Shown here piece after piece: positions 53,489 through 61,831 of a stretch of DNA of 64,000 nucleotides. Each line of letters starts with the position of its first letter. Positions within the stretch are counted from its first letter, which is position 1. The translations under genes and the position numbers were made by a program. The DNA comes from Treponema sp. OMZ 798 (lineage in GTDB: Bacteria > Spirochaetota > Spirochaetia > Treponematales > Treponemataceae): contig NZ_CP051305.1 in assembly GCF_024181385.1 (NCBI RefSeq), positions 1,984,001-2,048,000 of the forward strand. Reading direction: 5' to 3'. The notes below the pieces were generated by a model. That model saw only the letters and a program-made list of their open reading frames with translations, ran no database searches and was not told the DNA's origin.

Positions 53489-54505
53489 ATGAAAATATTA
53501 GGAATAGAAAGTTCTTGCGATGAAACTGCGGCGGCAGTCGTCGAAGACGGAAATAAGATTTTAAGCAATATCGTGGCTACACAGATTCCGTTTCACAAAA
53601 TGTATAACGGTGTCGTTCCCGAAATAGCAAGCCGAAAACATACCGAGTGGATCTTGCCGATTGTAAAACAGGCCCTCGCCGAAGCCGATTTGAGCCTTGA
53701 CCAAATAGACGGAATCGCCGCCACGGGAAGGCCGGGCCTTATGGGCTCTCTTTTAGTCGGACTTACCTTTGCAAAGACCCTTGCGTGGTCTTCGGGTAAG
53801 CCCTTTATCGCCGTAAACCACATGCTGGGTCACCTGTATGCAAGCCATCTGGAACACGATATACCCTATCCTTATCTGGGGCTTTTAGTTTCGGGCGGAC
53901 ACTCGATTATCTGCAAGGTAAATAATTTTGACGACATCGAAGTTCTGGGCACCACAATTGACGATGCGCCGGGAGAGGCCTTTGACAAGGTTGCCAAGTT
54001 TTATAATTTGGGCTACCCGGGAGGAGCCGTAATCGACAAGCTCGCCAAAACCGGAAATCCCAAGGCGGCAAACTTTCCCATGCCCATAATTCACAAAGAA
54101 GGACACAAGTACGATGTTTCCTATTCGGGTTTAAAAACCGCCGTCATAAACCAGATAGACCAATTTTGGAATAAGGATTTTGAAAAAACTCCTGAGAATA
54201 TAGCGGCGGCCTTTCAAACAAGGGCAGTGAAGATTTTGCTCAGGCCGCTCTTGGATGCCTCGATAGATACGGGCTTAAAAACTATAGTCGCAGGCGGAGG
54301 CGTTGCAGCCAATTCTTTGTTGAGGGAAAAACTTGCAGAGCACAAGGAATTAAAATGCATCTTCCCTTCTCTTAAATTTTGCACGGATAACGCAGCGATG
54401 ATTGCAGGCCTAGGCTATCATTACCTAAAACGCGGCGACAGAACGCCCTTTACCGTCGAAGCCTCTGCCAGAGTAGAAGGCTTCAGCAAAAAAGGCCGTC
54501 ATTAA
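53489..54505 (+). CDS. tsaD: tRNA threonylcarbamoyltransferase
   Basis: 338 residues. Transfers the threonylcarbamoyl group to A37 of ANN-decoding tRNAs. Motifs: MKILGIESSCDETAAAVV, the metal-binding VNHMLGHLYASHLE, LVSGGHSII, and C-terminal FCTDNAAMIAGLGYHY. Length normal; it follows the deacetylase by 30 bp and may share its transcript. Confidence 0.96.
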   Translation: MKILGIESSCDETAAAVVEDGNKILSNIVATQIPFHKMYNGVVPEIASRKHTEWILPIVKQALAEADLSLDQIDGIAATGRPGLMGSLLVGLTFAKTLAWSSGKPFIAVNHMLGHLYASHLEHDIPYPYLGLLVSGGHSIICKVNNFDDIEVLGTTIDDAPGEAFDKVAKFYNLGYPGGAVIDKLAKTGNPKAANFPMPIIHKEGHKYDVSYSGLKTAVINQIDQFWNKDFEKTPENIAAAFQTRAVKILLRPLLDASIDTGLKTIVAGGGVAANSLLREKLAEHKELKCIFPSLKFCTDNAAMIAGLGYHYLKRGDRTPFTVEASARVEGFSKKGRH

Positions 54506-54515
54506 GGAAAAGATT

Positions 54516-54899
54516 ATGGATACAATGGAAAAATTTTATTCGGATGGAATAAGGCTTGCCGAAAAACAAGATAAGGACGGAGCCGAGTTTGACAGCCGTC
54601 TTACCGAAATCTTTTGTAGGGCAGTGTCTCTTTACGATAAGCAGGCTAAAGCCTTGGCAAACGATTTTGCAGATTATTGGCTTTCGGAATATTCTGAAGG
54701 AAGGCAAAAAAAAGAAGAAGCAGTTGAATGGTTCTATAAAATATTTTCTCTTATTGCAGGCAATTTTGAAAAGGACATGGACTTTCCGCAAGAAGATTGG
54801 GAGCAAATAAATTTAATTATTTCTTCCGAGGCTGAAAGTTTAGACATGGATCTTTTAAATTCGATAATGACGGTAATTGTCGAACGCAAAAAAATATAA
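54516..54899 (+). CDS. Hypothetical helical protein
   Basis: 127 residues, acidic and helical, no signal or membrane segment (YWLSEYSEGRQKKEEAVEWFYKIF). AAGGAAAAG precedes the ATG. Ten bases after tsaD and 34 before the radical SAM gene, so likely co-transcribed. Family not recognised. Confidence 0.6.
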   Translation: MDTMEKFYSDGIRLAEKQDKDGAEFDSRLTEIFCRAVSLYDKQAKALANDFADYWLSEYSEGRQKKEEAVEWFYKIFSLIAGNFEKDMDFPQEDWEQINLIISSEAESLDMDLLNSIMTVIVERKKI

Positions 54900-54933
54900 A
54901 CCTTTGAGCCGCCCTTAAAACTAATTTTAAAAA

Positions 54934-55929
54934 ATGCTTTCATTTGAAGATTTTGATTTTAAAGAATATGACTCATGCACTCTCTGCCCGAAAAATTGCA
55001 AGGTAAACCGCAACAAGGGCGAAAAGGGCTTTTGCCGAGAAACAAGGGAGCTTCGCCTTGCATGGGCCGGCCTCCACTTCGGGGAAGAGCCGCCTATCAC
55101 TGGAGCCGGAGGCTCAGGGACAATCTTTGTTACGGGCTGCAACCTCCGCTGTTCCTTTTGCCAAAACTATCAGATATCCCAAGAAGGCATGGGAAGGGCC
55201 GTAAGCCTTGAAGAATTTGTCTCCTTGTGTTTTCTACTTGAAAAAGGGGGAGCCGAAAACATAAACATCGTTACGGGAAGCCACGCAATCCCTGCAATAG
55301 CCCGCGGCTTAAAAGAAGCAAAACTGTGGGGCTTAAAAATTCCTGTAGTTTGGAATTCTTCCGCCTATGAAACCGAAGAAGCTATAAACCTTCTTTCGGA
55401 CTGCGTTGACGGCTGGCTCCCCGACTTAAAAACATTGAACCCGCAAGTCTCTTCTCAAATTTTTTATGCGCCCGACTATCCCGAAACGGCAACAAGGGCC
55501 GTCTTAAAAATGGCGGAAATCTCCCCCTTAAAAATTGAAACGAAGGATGAAGAAAAATACCCCTTCGGAAAACTATATTCGGGCGTAATAGTCCGTCACC
55601 TCGCCCTCCCATCCCGAATGGCGGACTCAAGGGCGGTCTTAAGATGGTTTGCAAAAAACTTGCGGGGCAGGGCACTCATCTCGGTGATGACCCAATACAC
55701 TCCGGTTAAAAGGATCGGAGGAATAAAAAGCGCTTTGCCCTTTGAAAACCGAATGCTAAGCCCGGAAGAAGACGAGGACTTAAAAGAGCTTCTTTTAAAG
55801 CTAAAAATAGATGAAGGCTTTTACCAAGAGCTTGTCGCCTCCGATGACTGGCTTCCCGATTTTAACCGGGTACAAACCTTTTCGTCGGAACTTTCAAAAC
55901 CGCTTTGGCATTGGAGAAATTTGACTTAA
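54934..55929 (+). CDS. Radical SAM protein, PflA/PflX-like
   Basis: 331 residues. N-terminal Cys-rich segment CTLCPKNCKVNRNKGEKGFC, then the 4Fe-4S motif TGCNLRCSFCQNYQIS (C-x3-C-x2-C). This is the layout of PflX/YjjW-like activases annotated as putative pyruvate formate-lyase activating enzymes; the real target is unknown. No glycyl-radical enzyme is nearby. No good ribosome site at this ATG, though the frame and N-terminal Cys motif agree. Confidence 0.85.
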   Translation: MLSFEDFDFKEYDSCTLCPKNCKVNRNKGEKGFCRETRELRLAWAGLHFGEEPPITGAGGSGTIFVTGCNLRCSFCQNYQISQEGMGRAVSLEEFVSLCFLLEKGGAENINIVTGSHAIPAIARGLKEAKLWGLKIPVVWNSSAYETEEAINLLSDCVDGWLPDLKTLNPQVSSQIFYAPDYPETATRAVLKMAEISPLKIETKDEEKYPFGKLYSGVIVRHLALPSRMADSRAVLRWFAKNLRGRALISVMTQYTPVKRIGGIKSALPFENRMLSPEEDEDLKELLLKLKIDEGFYQELVASDDWLPDFNRVQTFSSELSKPLWHWRNLT

Positions 55930-55961
55930 TTTTATACATATAGAATAAGGGTCCTTATATA

Positions 55962-55990
55962 TTGACAAATACTAAATTTTAAGTCATAAT
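55962..55990 (+). promoter_or_regulatory. Promoter of the outer-membrane protein gene
   Basis: TTGACA (55962-55967), 17 bp, CATAAT (55985-55990), 34 bp ahead of ATG. Confidence 0.7.
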
Positions 55991-56024
55991 TAACCTCATT
56001 ATATTTTAAGGTACAGGAGTTATC

Positions 56025-57374
56025 ATGAAAACACAAAAAAAATTATTTGTTTTGGCAGCTTTTATTCTTGCTGCATCTATGGTTTTCGCTCAAACATCAA
56101 TGACCTCACACAGCACTCAGGGGCTTTTCGGAACTGATGTTGACGATTTTATGAATGTAAATGAATGGCAAAACGTACAGCCTAAAAACATCTTCGGTTT
56201 TTTGGGCTACGGAGCCGAAGGTGATGAAGACATAAACCTTGGTATTGCCCATCAGTTTAAGGCCCTCTATTTAGGCACCTACTTTGAAGGTAAGATTCCA
56301 GGCTGGAGTAAGACAACGGCAGCAAACACAACAACCACAGAAACAGACCCGGCAATTGCAAATAAAACTACTACCGGTAAGTTACTTTTCGGTTTTGGCA
56401 ATATCGGTGTCTTGGCTGACACAAGTTTTACCCCTAAAGCCGGCAATCAAGAGACATGGAATTCCGACACAAAGACAAAAACAACCGCTAACAAATTTAA
56501 CTTAAAGATTAATTTAACAGCGGGTATAAACTTAAACGCAAATAATAAGATCTTTAAGATTTCTCCAAGAATCGGTCTTGATTCTGAGGCAGATAAAACA
56601 CAAACCATTACAGACGGAAAACTCACAAGTTTAAACGATGCGAGCTACCATGATCTCATGATAGGGACAGGGTTTTATCATGATTTTTCAAAAAAAGATG
56701 CTGTAACCCAGACTATAATAGCCGAATTAGATACTTCTTGGCGTATATACCCCAAAAAAACAGGTGCAACAGCAGCTTCTACAACCTCAACCTACGGAAG
56801 AATGCATAATGAAATTACACTTGCACCTGCATGGCAAATAGCCTATGAGCCTGAAGGTAAATTTGCAGTCAAAGCAGTAGCCGGTTTAGAGACAACACTT
56901 ACATTTGATAGAAATTATGATTACACATTGAACTCTGACACAGGCAAAGCATATAATGGAACTAGAAAATACACAAACACATTAAATTTTAGCCCCATTC
57001 TAATGGCAGGTTTTACCTATATGCCCATTTCAAAGCTGAGATTTAACCTCGGCATGTCTTTTAAGCCTTCTACTTTTGAATGGAAATCAACAAAAACGCA
57101 GACACGTAATACAGCAACAGGCGAGGTAACAAAAACAGTAACGGCAAATGACTTAAAATTCGCTACTTCTGATGGAACTTTTACCTCCAGCTCAGGCTTT
57201 ACTTGGTTTATAACAGAGAATGTAACCTTGGACGCAAACTGGAACATCATTCAAAATTTACTTAATAACACATTTAAAACACAATTAACTGAAGGTGACG
57301 GAACATCAATTTTAGACACAGTGAACAAGCTCGTTGTTCATAATATAGGTTTCGCAGTATCGGTTAAGTTCTAA
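56025..57374 (+). CDS. Putative outer-membrane beta-barrel protein
   Basis: 449 residues. Clear signal peptide (1-22, ending MVFA). The mature part alternates polar and hydrophobic residues in many short strands (FKISPRIGLDSEAD, LRFNLGMSFKPS) and ends with aromatic F (IGFAVSVKF), a barrel-insertion signal. Rich in Thr and Lys, no Cys. It has its own promoter and terminator, consistent with an abundant surface protein. Not recognisably Msp; a treponemal porin-like family is possible. Confidence 0.72.
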   Translation: MKTQKKLFVLAAFILAASMVFAQTSMTSHSTQGLFGTDVDDFMNVNEWQNVQPKNIFGFLGYGAEGDEDINLGIAHQFKALYLGTYFEGKIPGWSKTTAANTTTTETDPAIANKTTTGKLLFGFGNIGVLADTSFTPKAGNQETWNSDTKTKTTANKFNLKINLTAGINLNANNKIFKISPRIGLDSEADKTQTITDGKLTSLNDASYHDLMIGTGFYHDFSKKDAVTQTIIAELDTSWRIYPKKTGATAASTTSTYGRMHNEITLAPAWQIAYEPEGKFAVKAVAGLETTLTFDRNYDYTLNSDTGKAYNGTRKYTNTLNFSPILMAGFTYMPISKLRFNLGMSFKPSTFEWKSTKTQTRNTATGEVTKTVTANDLKFATSDGTFTSSSGFTWFITENVTLDANWNIIQNLLNNTFKTQLTEGDGTSILDTVNKLVVHNIGFAVSVKF

Positions 57375-57402
57375 AAAAATTAAAATCTACTTTAAATAAA
57401 AC

Positions 57403-57437
57403 CTGTTAGTGCCCTAAAAGCATTAGCAGTTTTTTTT
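57403..57437 (+). terminator. Intrinsic terminator
   Basis: CTGTTAGTGC (57403-57412) pairs through G-U wobbles with GCATTAGCAG (57420-57429), followed by eight Ts. Confidence 0.7.
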
Positions 57438-57508
57438 ATATTTTATAAAACCTTGAATTTTAATCGGTTTATGAGTATAATCAATCCGGCAAGTTTAAGG
57501 AGCCCGTC

Positions 57509-58882
57509 ATGAATAACGAAATAGAAAGCATTGTAAAAAATTGCAGAAACTTTTTTGAAACAAATCAAACAAAAAGCTATGAGTTTAGGCTTTCCCAATT
57601 AGTAAAGCTTCAAGAGGTCTTGGACAAAAATAAAAAAGAACTTTTAAATGCCCTTTATTCCGATTTACATAAAACTACAATGGAAGGCTTCTTTTCGGAA
57701 TTTGCCATCGTGCGGGGAGAACTTAAATTTGCCATCAAGCACTTAAAAAAATGGATGAAGCCTAAAAGGGTTCCTACCTCGATTTCGCATTTTAAAAGCT
57801 CAAGCAGGATAATGTATGAGCCCTTCGGAACCGTCCTCATCATGTCGCCTTGGAACTATCCTTTAAACTTAACCCTCGCTCCATTGGTAGGCTCCATTGC
57901 CGCAGGAAACTGTGCCGTCGTAAAACCTTCAAACTATTCGCCTGCAACTTCCGCTCTTTTAAAAAAGATTATATCCGAAAACTTTCCGCCCGAATATATA
58001 TCGGTAATTACAGGAGGACGGGAAGAAAACTCAAAGCTATTGGAAGAGCGTTTTGACTACATCTTTTTTACAGGCGGAACAACCGTCGGTAAGCTCGTCA
58101 TGGAAGCGGCCGCAAAATATGTAACTCCCATAACCTTGGAGCTCGGCGGAAAGTCTCCCTGCATAGTCGAAAAATCTGCAAACCTAAAAGTAGCCGCACG
58201 CCGCATAGCCTTCGGAAAATATCTTAACGCCGGGCAAACCTGCGTAGCGCCCGATTATCTTTTAATTCAAGATGAGGTAAAAGAAAAATTTATCGAAGAG
58301 TTAAAAGCAGCCTTAAAAGAATTCTTTCCCACGGAAACCTATTTGGATATGCACCTTCCCCACATCGTAAACGAAAAACATTTTGACCGCCTTATGGGCT
58401 TGATTGAGGGTGAAAAAATAATCATAGGCGGCACGGGAGAAAAAAACAGAAAATTTATCGAGCCCACGGTTTTGGATAATATCACCTTCGATTCCAAAAT
58501 AATGCTGGAAGAAATTTTCGGGCCCATCCTTCCCGTGATAAGTTTTAAGACAATGGATGAAGCGATTAAACTGATTAAGTCACGCGAAAAGCCCTTGGCA
58601 TCTTATCTTTTTACAACCGATTTAAATATCGAAAAAAAATTCCTCAATGAAGTTTCCTTCGGAGGCGGCTGCATAAACGATACTATCGTCCACCTCGCAA
58701 GCGATTATCTTCCCTTCGGAGGAGTCGGCTTTAGCGGCATGGGAAAATATCACGGCGATGAAAGTTTTAAGGTTTTCAGCAATGCAAAAAGCATCTTAAA
58801 AAAATCCAACCTCATCGACATTAAGCTCCGCTATCATCCCTATTCCGAAAAAAAATTAAACATAATCGACAGGATGATGTAG
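57509..58882 (+). CDS. Aldehyde dehydrogenase (class 3-like)
   Basis: 457 residues, NAD(P)-dependent. MSPWNYPLNLTLAPLVGSIAAGN, the nucleotide-binding FTGGTTVGKLVMEAA, catalytic Glu in TLELGGKSPC and catalytic Cys in NAGQTCVAPDYLL are all present. The C-terminal hydrophobic tail typical of membrane forms is missing. AAGGAG before ATG. Followed by rsmG at 18 bp, so co-transcribed. Confidence 0.95.
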   Translation: MNNEIESIVKNCRNFFETNQTKSYEFRLSQLVKLQEVLDKNKKELLNALYSDLHKTTMEGFFSEFAIVRGELKFAIKHLKKWMKPKRVPTSISHFKSSSRIMYEPFGTVLIMSPWNYPLNLTLAPLVGSIAAGNCAVVKPSNYSPATSALLKKIISENFPPEYISVITGGREENSKLLEERFDYIFFTGGTTVGKLVMEAAAKYVTPITLELGGKSPCIVEKSANLKVAARRIAFGKYLNAGQTCVAPDYLLIQDEVKEKFIEELKAALKEFFPTETYLDMHLPHIVNEKHFDRLMGLIEGEKIIIGGTGEKNRKFIEPTVLDNITFDSKIMLEEIFGPILPVISFKTMDEAIKLIKSREKPLASYLFTTDLNIEKKFLNEVSFGGGCINDTIVHLASDYLPFGGVGFSGMGKYHGDESFKVFSNAKSILKKSNLIDIKLRYHPYSEKKLNIIDRMM

Positions 58883-58900
58883 AGCCGGAGGTTTTAAGAT

Positions 58901-59614
58901 ATGGAAGATAAACTTTTATTGGACGGCTTAAAAGAATTAAACTTAAACGCCCCAAACCTGCCGAACTTAGGCGAAGCCTTTCTTAACGAATTACATGAAC
59001 TTTTAAGCCTTTACATGAGGGAGCTTAAAATGTTTAATGCCTCCTTTAATTTGGTAAAGGTCAAGGATGACAAGGAATTGATTATCTCCCATATTTTGGA
59101 TTCCCTATCGGCTTGGCGTTTTTTTTATGATGAAATTATGCATGACAGTCAAGCCCCGATTCCGCAAAAAGAATTTTACATAGCCGATGCAGGAACGGGA
59201 GCAGGCTTCCCCGGCATTCCCCTTGCAATTCTTTTTAAAACATTGGGACTTCAATGCGTAAATTTCAATTTAATTGAAAGGATGCAAAAGCGCTGCACTT
59301 TTTTAGAAAACGTCAAGGCTGTTCTCCAATTAAAGAACACCGAGATTATCGAAAGCGAAGCCGAAAAAGCTCCGCAAGTCAAATTCGATATTGTAACATG
59401 CAGGGCCTTCCGCACCTTGGATAAGCATATTCTAAATACCCTGCTCTCTCTTGCAAGGCCTAAGGGTAAATTGTTTTTATACAAGGCCACGGAAGAAAAA
59501 ATCAATGAAGAAATGGAGCTTATTAAAAAAGAAAATCTAAACTATAAAATAGAAGATCTCCATGTTCCTTTTTTGAACAGGGAGCGCCGTCTCCTCATAA
59601 TAGAAAAGCCTTAA
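58901..59614 (+). CDS. rsmG: 16S rRNA (guanine527-N7)-methyltransferase
   Basis: 237 residues. SAM motif FYIADAGTGAGFPGIPLAI, HILDSLSAWRFF before it and the later VTCRAFRTLDKHI, characteristic of RsmG/GidB. Methylates G527 in the 530 loop of 16S rRNA; loss gives low-level streptomycin resistance in other bacteria. GGAGG before the ATG. Confidence 0.93.
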   Translation: MEDKLLLDGLKELNLNAPNLPNLGEAFLNELHELLSLYMRELKMFNASFNLVKVKDDKELIISHILDSLSAWRFFYDEIMHDSQAPIPQKEFYIADAGTGAGFPGIPLAILFKTLGLQCVNFNLIERMQKRCTFLENVKAVLQLKNTEIIESEAEKAPQVKFDIVTCRAFRTLDKHILNTLLSLARPKGKLFLYKATEEKINEEMELIKKENLNYKIEDLHVPFLNRERRLLIIEKP

Positions 59615-59640
59615 GCTCAAGCTTAAGTTTAAGGCTTTTC
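59603..59640. terminator. Bidirectional terminator
   Basis: GAAAAGCCTTAA (59603-59614) pairs with TTAAGGCTTTTC (59629-59640), overlapping the rsmG stop, between convergent genes. Confidence 0.8.
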
Positions 59641-59660
59641 ATTAATCTAAAATTCTTTTC

Positions 59661-60338
59661 TTAATCCAAGCTTTTTAATTCTACCGAGACCTCAAAGCCC
59701 TTTTCTTTCTTTGTAATTTCGGCAAGGGCATAGCGGCCTTCCATCAAGGCACCGGGATTTACCAAAACAGTTTCTCCGATTTTATCGACTGCAAAGGACT
59801 CGTGAATATGACCAGACACAACCAAAAGAGGTTTATGCTTTTCGATTAAAGCCGTGATCCCCTTTGAACCCACATGCACCATTGGAGCCACCTTATCCAC
59901 CTTTGCCCCATGCGGAGGATTATGACAAACCAAAACTAAATTATCGGCTTCAGTAATATTTGCTTTTTCAAAGGCATCGGTTAAATCTTTTACAAGCTCT
60001 TCATCGGTTCTTTCGTAAGGAGTCATTCCTGTAAATTTACTTCCGCCCCCTGAACCTGCAAGGATGAGCCCTTCAAAATTTTTTACCTCGCCCGTAATCG
60101 AAACACCGGCATCTTTTAATTTTTTTTCAAACTCAGGTTCATCGCAATTCCCCAACACGGCAAAAATATTTTTATGAATCTTTAAAAGCTCGTTTAAAAA
60201 AGGCGCCCCCGTTTCAATCTTTTTAAAAGCAGCAAAGTCCCCTCCGAAAATAAGGGCATCAACCCCATCGGCAACAGGTTTTATTTTTTTTAGTTTTTCA
60301 AGATCCCCATGCCCATCCGAGATAATCAATAACTTCAT
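59661..60338 (-). CDS. YfcE/MJ0936-type metallophosphoesterase
   Basis: 225 residues, cytoplasmic. The five phosphodiesterase motifs are in order: ISDGHGDLE, ALIFGGDFAAF, VLGNCDEPEF, LVCHNPPHG and VVSGHIHESF, supplying two metal sites. In motif I the usual DxH is DGH. Substrate (cyclic or aryl phosphodiester) unknown. AGGAGGG before ATG. Confidence 0.88.
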   Translation of the reverse strand: MKLLIISDGHGDLEKLKKIKPVADGVDALIFGGDFAAFKKIETGAPFLNELLKIHKNIFAVLGNCDEPEFEKKLKDAGVSITGEVKNFEGLILAGSGGGSKFTGMTPYERTDEELVKDLTDAFEKANITEADNLVLVCHNPPHGAKVDKVAPMVHVGSKGITALIEKHKPLLVVSGHIHESFAVDKIGETVLVNPGALMEGRYALAEITKKEKGFEVSVELKSLD

Positions 60339-60715
60339 AAGTATTAAGCCCTCCTAAATTTGTTTGCGATGTTTTTCATAAGTCTTAAAGACTTATGAAA
60401 AACTCGACGGCATAATATAAAAATCCAATTTGATTTTTATATTATGCACATTATACATTATTTTGGGGAAATGGTATATGGGAGAGATAAGTAGGGTTTA
60501 GGATGCTATCCAGCTGACGCGGCACCTTATAAGGTCCATACCGTTTTTAGCCAAAAAATTTTCGAGCCGCTAAAGCGGCTGGCACAGTGCAGGTCACTCT
60601 TCTTTTCAAAAATTTACTGCACCCAACAACACATTTTGCCTGTTCGGTTTCACTGCTTCGGGCGGCTTACGCTGCGCCCTCCACTGCTTACCCGCCTACG
60701 CACAAATGTGTGAAC
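60339..60715. other. Region without a gene: palindromes and downstream flank of the variable lipoprotein
   Basis: The left part holds two strong hairpins (60371-60447). The rest (about 60480-60715) is unusually GC-rich, contains the small palindrome AGCCGC-TTTA-GCGGCT at 60565-60580, and is the 3' flank of the variable lipoprotein gene, where a retrohoming initiation site would be expected. No supported gene. Confidence 0.6.
60371..60447. repeat. Two adjacent perfect hairpins
   Basis: 60371-60403: GTTTTTCATAAGTC and its complement around TTAAA (14 bp), flanked by CGAT and TCGA. 60410-60447: GCATAATATAAAAATC and its complement around CAATTT (16 bp). Confidence 0.85.
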
Positions 60716-61831
60716 TCAAGGGCACCAAGCCAGCCGGAAGCCAAGATTGCCGTACCTGTCGTCAGGACCGTCGATGCCCCGCGTGCCTACAGTGCAGCCG
60801 CCCGCGTAGAGGCTCCAGCTGCCGCCGCGTATGACGCGGTTAGTACCCGACGCGGCCCCTTGAGGATCGGTAACAATACCGCCTTGCATATAAGCAGCAT
60901 CGTTTGATGCAGGGTCATCCTTATACCAATCAAAACACCATTCCCAGACATTCCCGCTCATATCGTGTAAACCGAGTGCATTCGCTCTCCTTTTTCCTAC
61001 AGGATGAGTTTTGCTTTCCGAATTACCATTATACCATGCAACCTCTCCTGTTTCAGCCGTATCCCATTTATCTTTGGCTCCGCTTGCACTGTTTAGTTTG
61101 GTCAGCCATACATTACTACCACCTTCGCCGTAGTCTGTCGCATTTGTGTTGTCATTTTGCCGGCGGGCTGCATATTCCCATTCAGCTTCCGTAGGAAGTC
61201 TAAAACCTTTTTTATTCATATCGGCATAGGCTGAATCACAAGCAGCTCCATCCGTTGCGTTTTTTAATACGGTACTGTCGGTTTTGCTTTTGCGGTATAT
61301 GCATTGCTCATCGGTGCCATTCGTCATTTCCGTATACGCATTACACCATACTATGCAGTCCCGCCAGCTTACCATTGTTACAGGATGATTTTTGTTTGCT
61401 GTAGGAGGCTTGCCTATGTTTGTAAAATTAGGATAATAACCTCCGCCGCCTGTGCCGTCCCAACCTTCAAGCCCTTTGTTTGCAAAGACGTATCCCTTAC
61501 CATTATCAGTATTCCATTTGAGTACACTATACCATAACTCATAGGTTACCTCCATTTTGCCGATCTTATAGGGACTCAGTTTTACCGTGCGCCCTGCAAT
61601 AAATACACCTTTCCAAGAATCGTACGAGAAGGGTAAGGGATAGTTAGGAGCAACGCCTACGATGCCGTTTGCAGGAGGTGTGACAAGAACAAAATCGTAA
61701 CTTTGAGAATTCCAATTTCCGGCCCCTTCACTCCCCGAATCTTTGTCCAGCATGTTTTTAAAAAACGGGTTTTTACAAGCAGAAACCGATACAAAAAGTA
61801 TCGCCAAAAATAAAGCAAAAATTTTTTTCAT
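60716..61831 (-). CDS. FGE/SUMF1-fold lipoprotein with DGR-type variable C-terminus (TvpA-like)
   Basis: 371 residues. Lipobox FVSVSAC (Cys 19). The formylglycine-generating-enzyme (C-type lectin) fold covers about 50-371: WRDCIVWCNAYTEMTNG, GFRLPTEAEWEYAARR, MSGNVWEWCFDWY, RVIRGGSW, NLGFRLAW. The last 40 residues hold about 14 positions whose codons all end in C or T, as if derived from AAC/AAT. This matches the known Treponema variable lipoprotein TvpA and its paralogues, which display a retroelement-diversified ligand site. Starts by four-base overlap (ATGA) with the upstream gene. Confidence 0.9.
   Translation of the reverse strand: MKKIFALFLAILFVSVSACKNPFFKNMLDKDSGSEGAGNWNSQSYDFVLVTPPANGIVGVAPNYPLPFSYDSWKGVFIAGRTVKLSPYKIGKMEVTYELWYSVLKWNTDNGKGYVFANKGLEGWDGTGGGGYYPNFTNIGKPPTANKNHPVTMVSWRDCIVWCNAYTEMTNGTDEQCIYRKSKTDSTVLKNATDGAACDSAYADMNKKGFRLPTEAEWEYAARRQNDNTNATDYGEGGSNVWLTKLNSASGAKDKWDTAETGEVAWYNGNSESKTHPVGKRRANALGLHDMSGNVWEWCFDWYKDDPASNDAAYMQGGIVTDPQGAASGTNRVIRGGSWSLYAGGCTVGTRGIDGPDDRYGNLGFRLAWCP
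60719..60840 (-). repeat. Candidate DGR variable region (VR)
   Basis: Residues 332-371. Putative variable codons: 340-342 AGC CTC TAC, 344-345 GGC GGC, 352-355 GGC ATC GAC GGT, 357-358 GAC GAC, 360-362 TAC GGC AAT. All could arise from AAC/AAT by adenine replacement, while intervening codons (GCG, TGC, ACT, CCT) are family-constant. GC-rich relative to the rest of the window. Confidence 0.75.

Noticed and set aside
60587..61537. Plus-strand frames opposite the variable lipoprotein.
   Set aside because: Antisense shadows; the minus-strand protein has a clear family, lipobox and coupled start.
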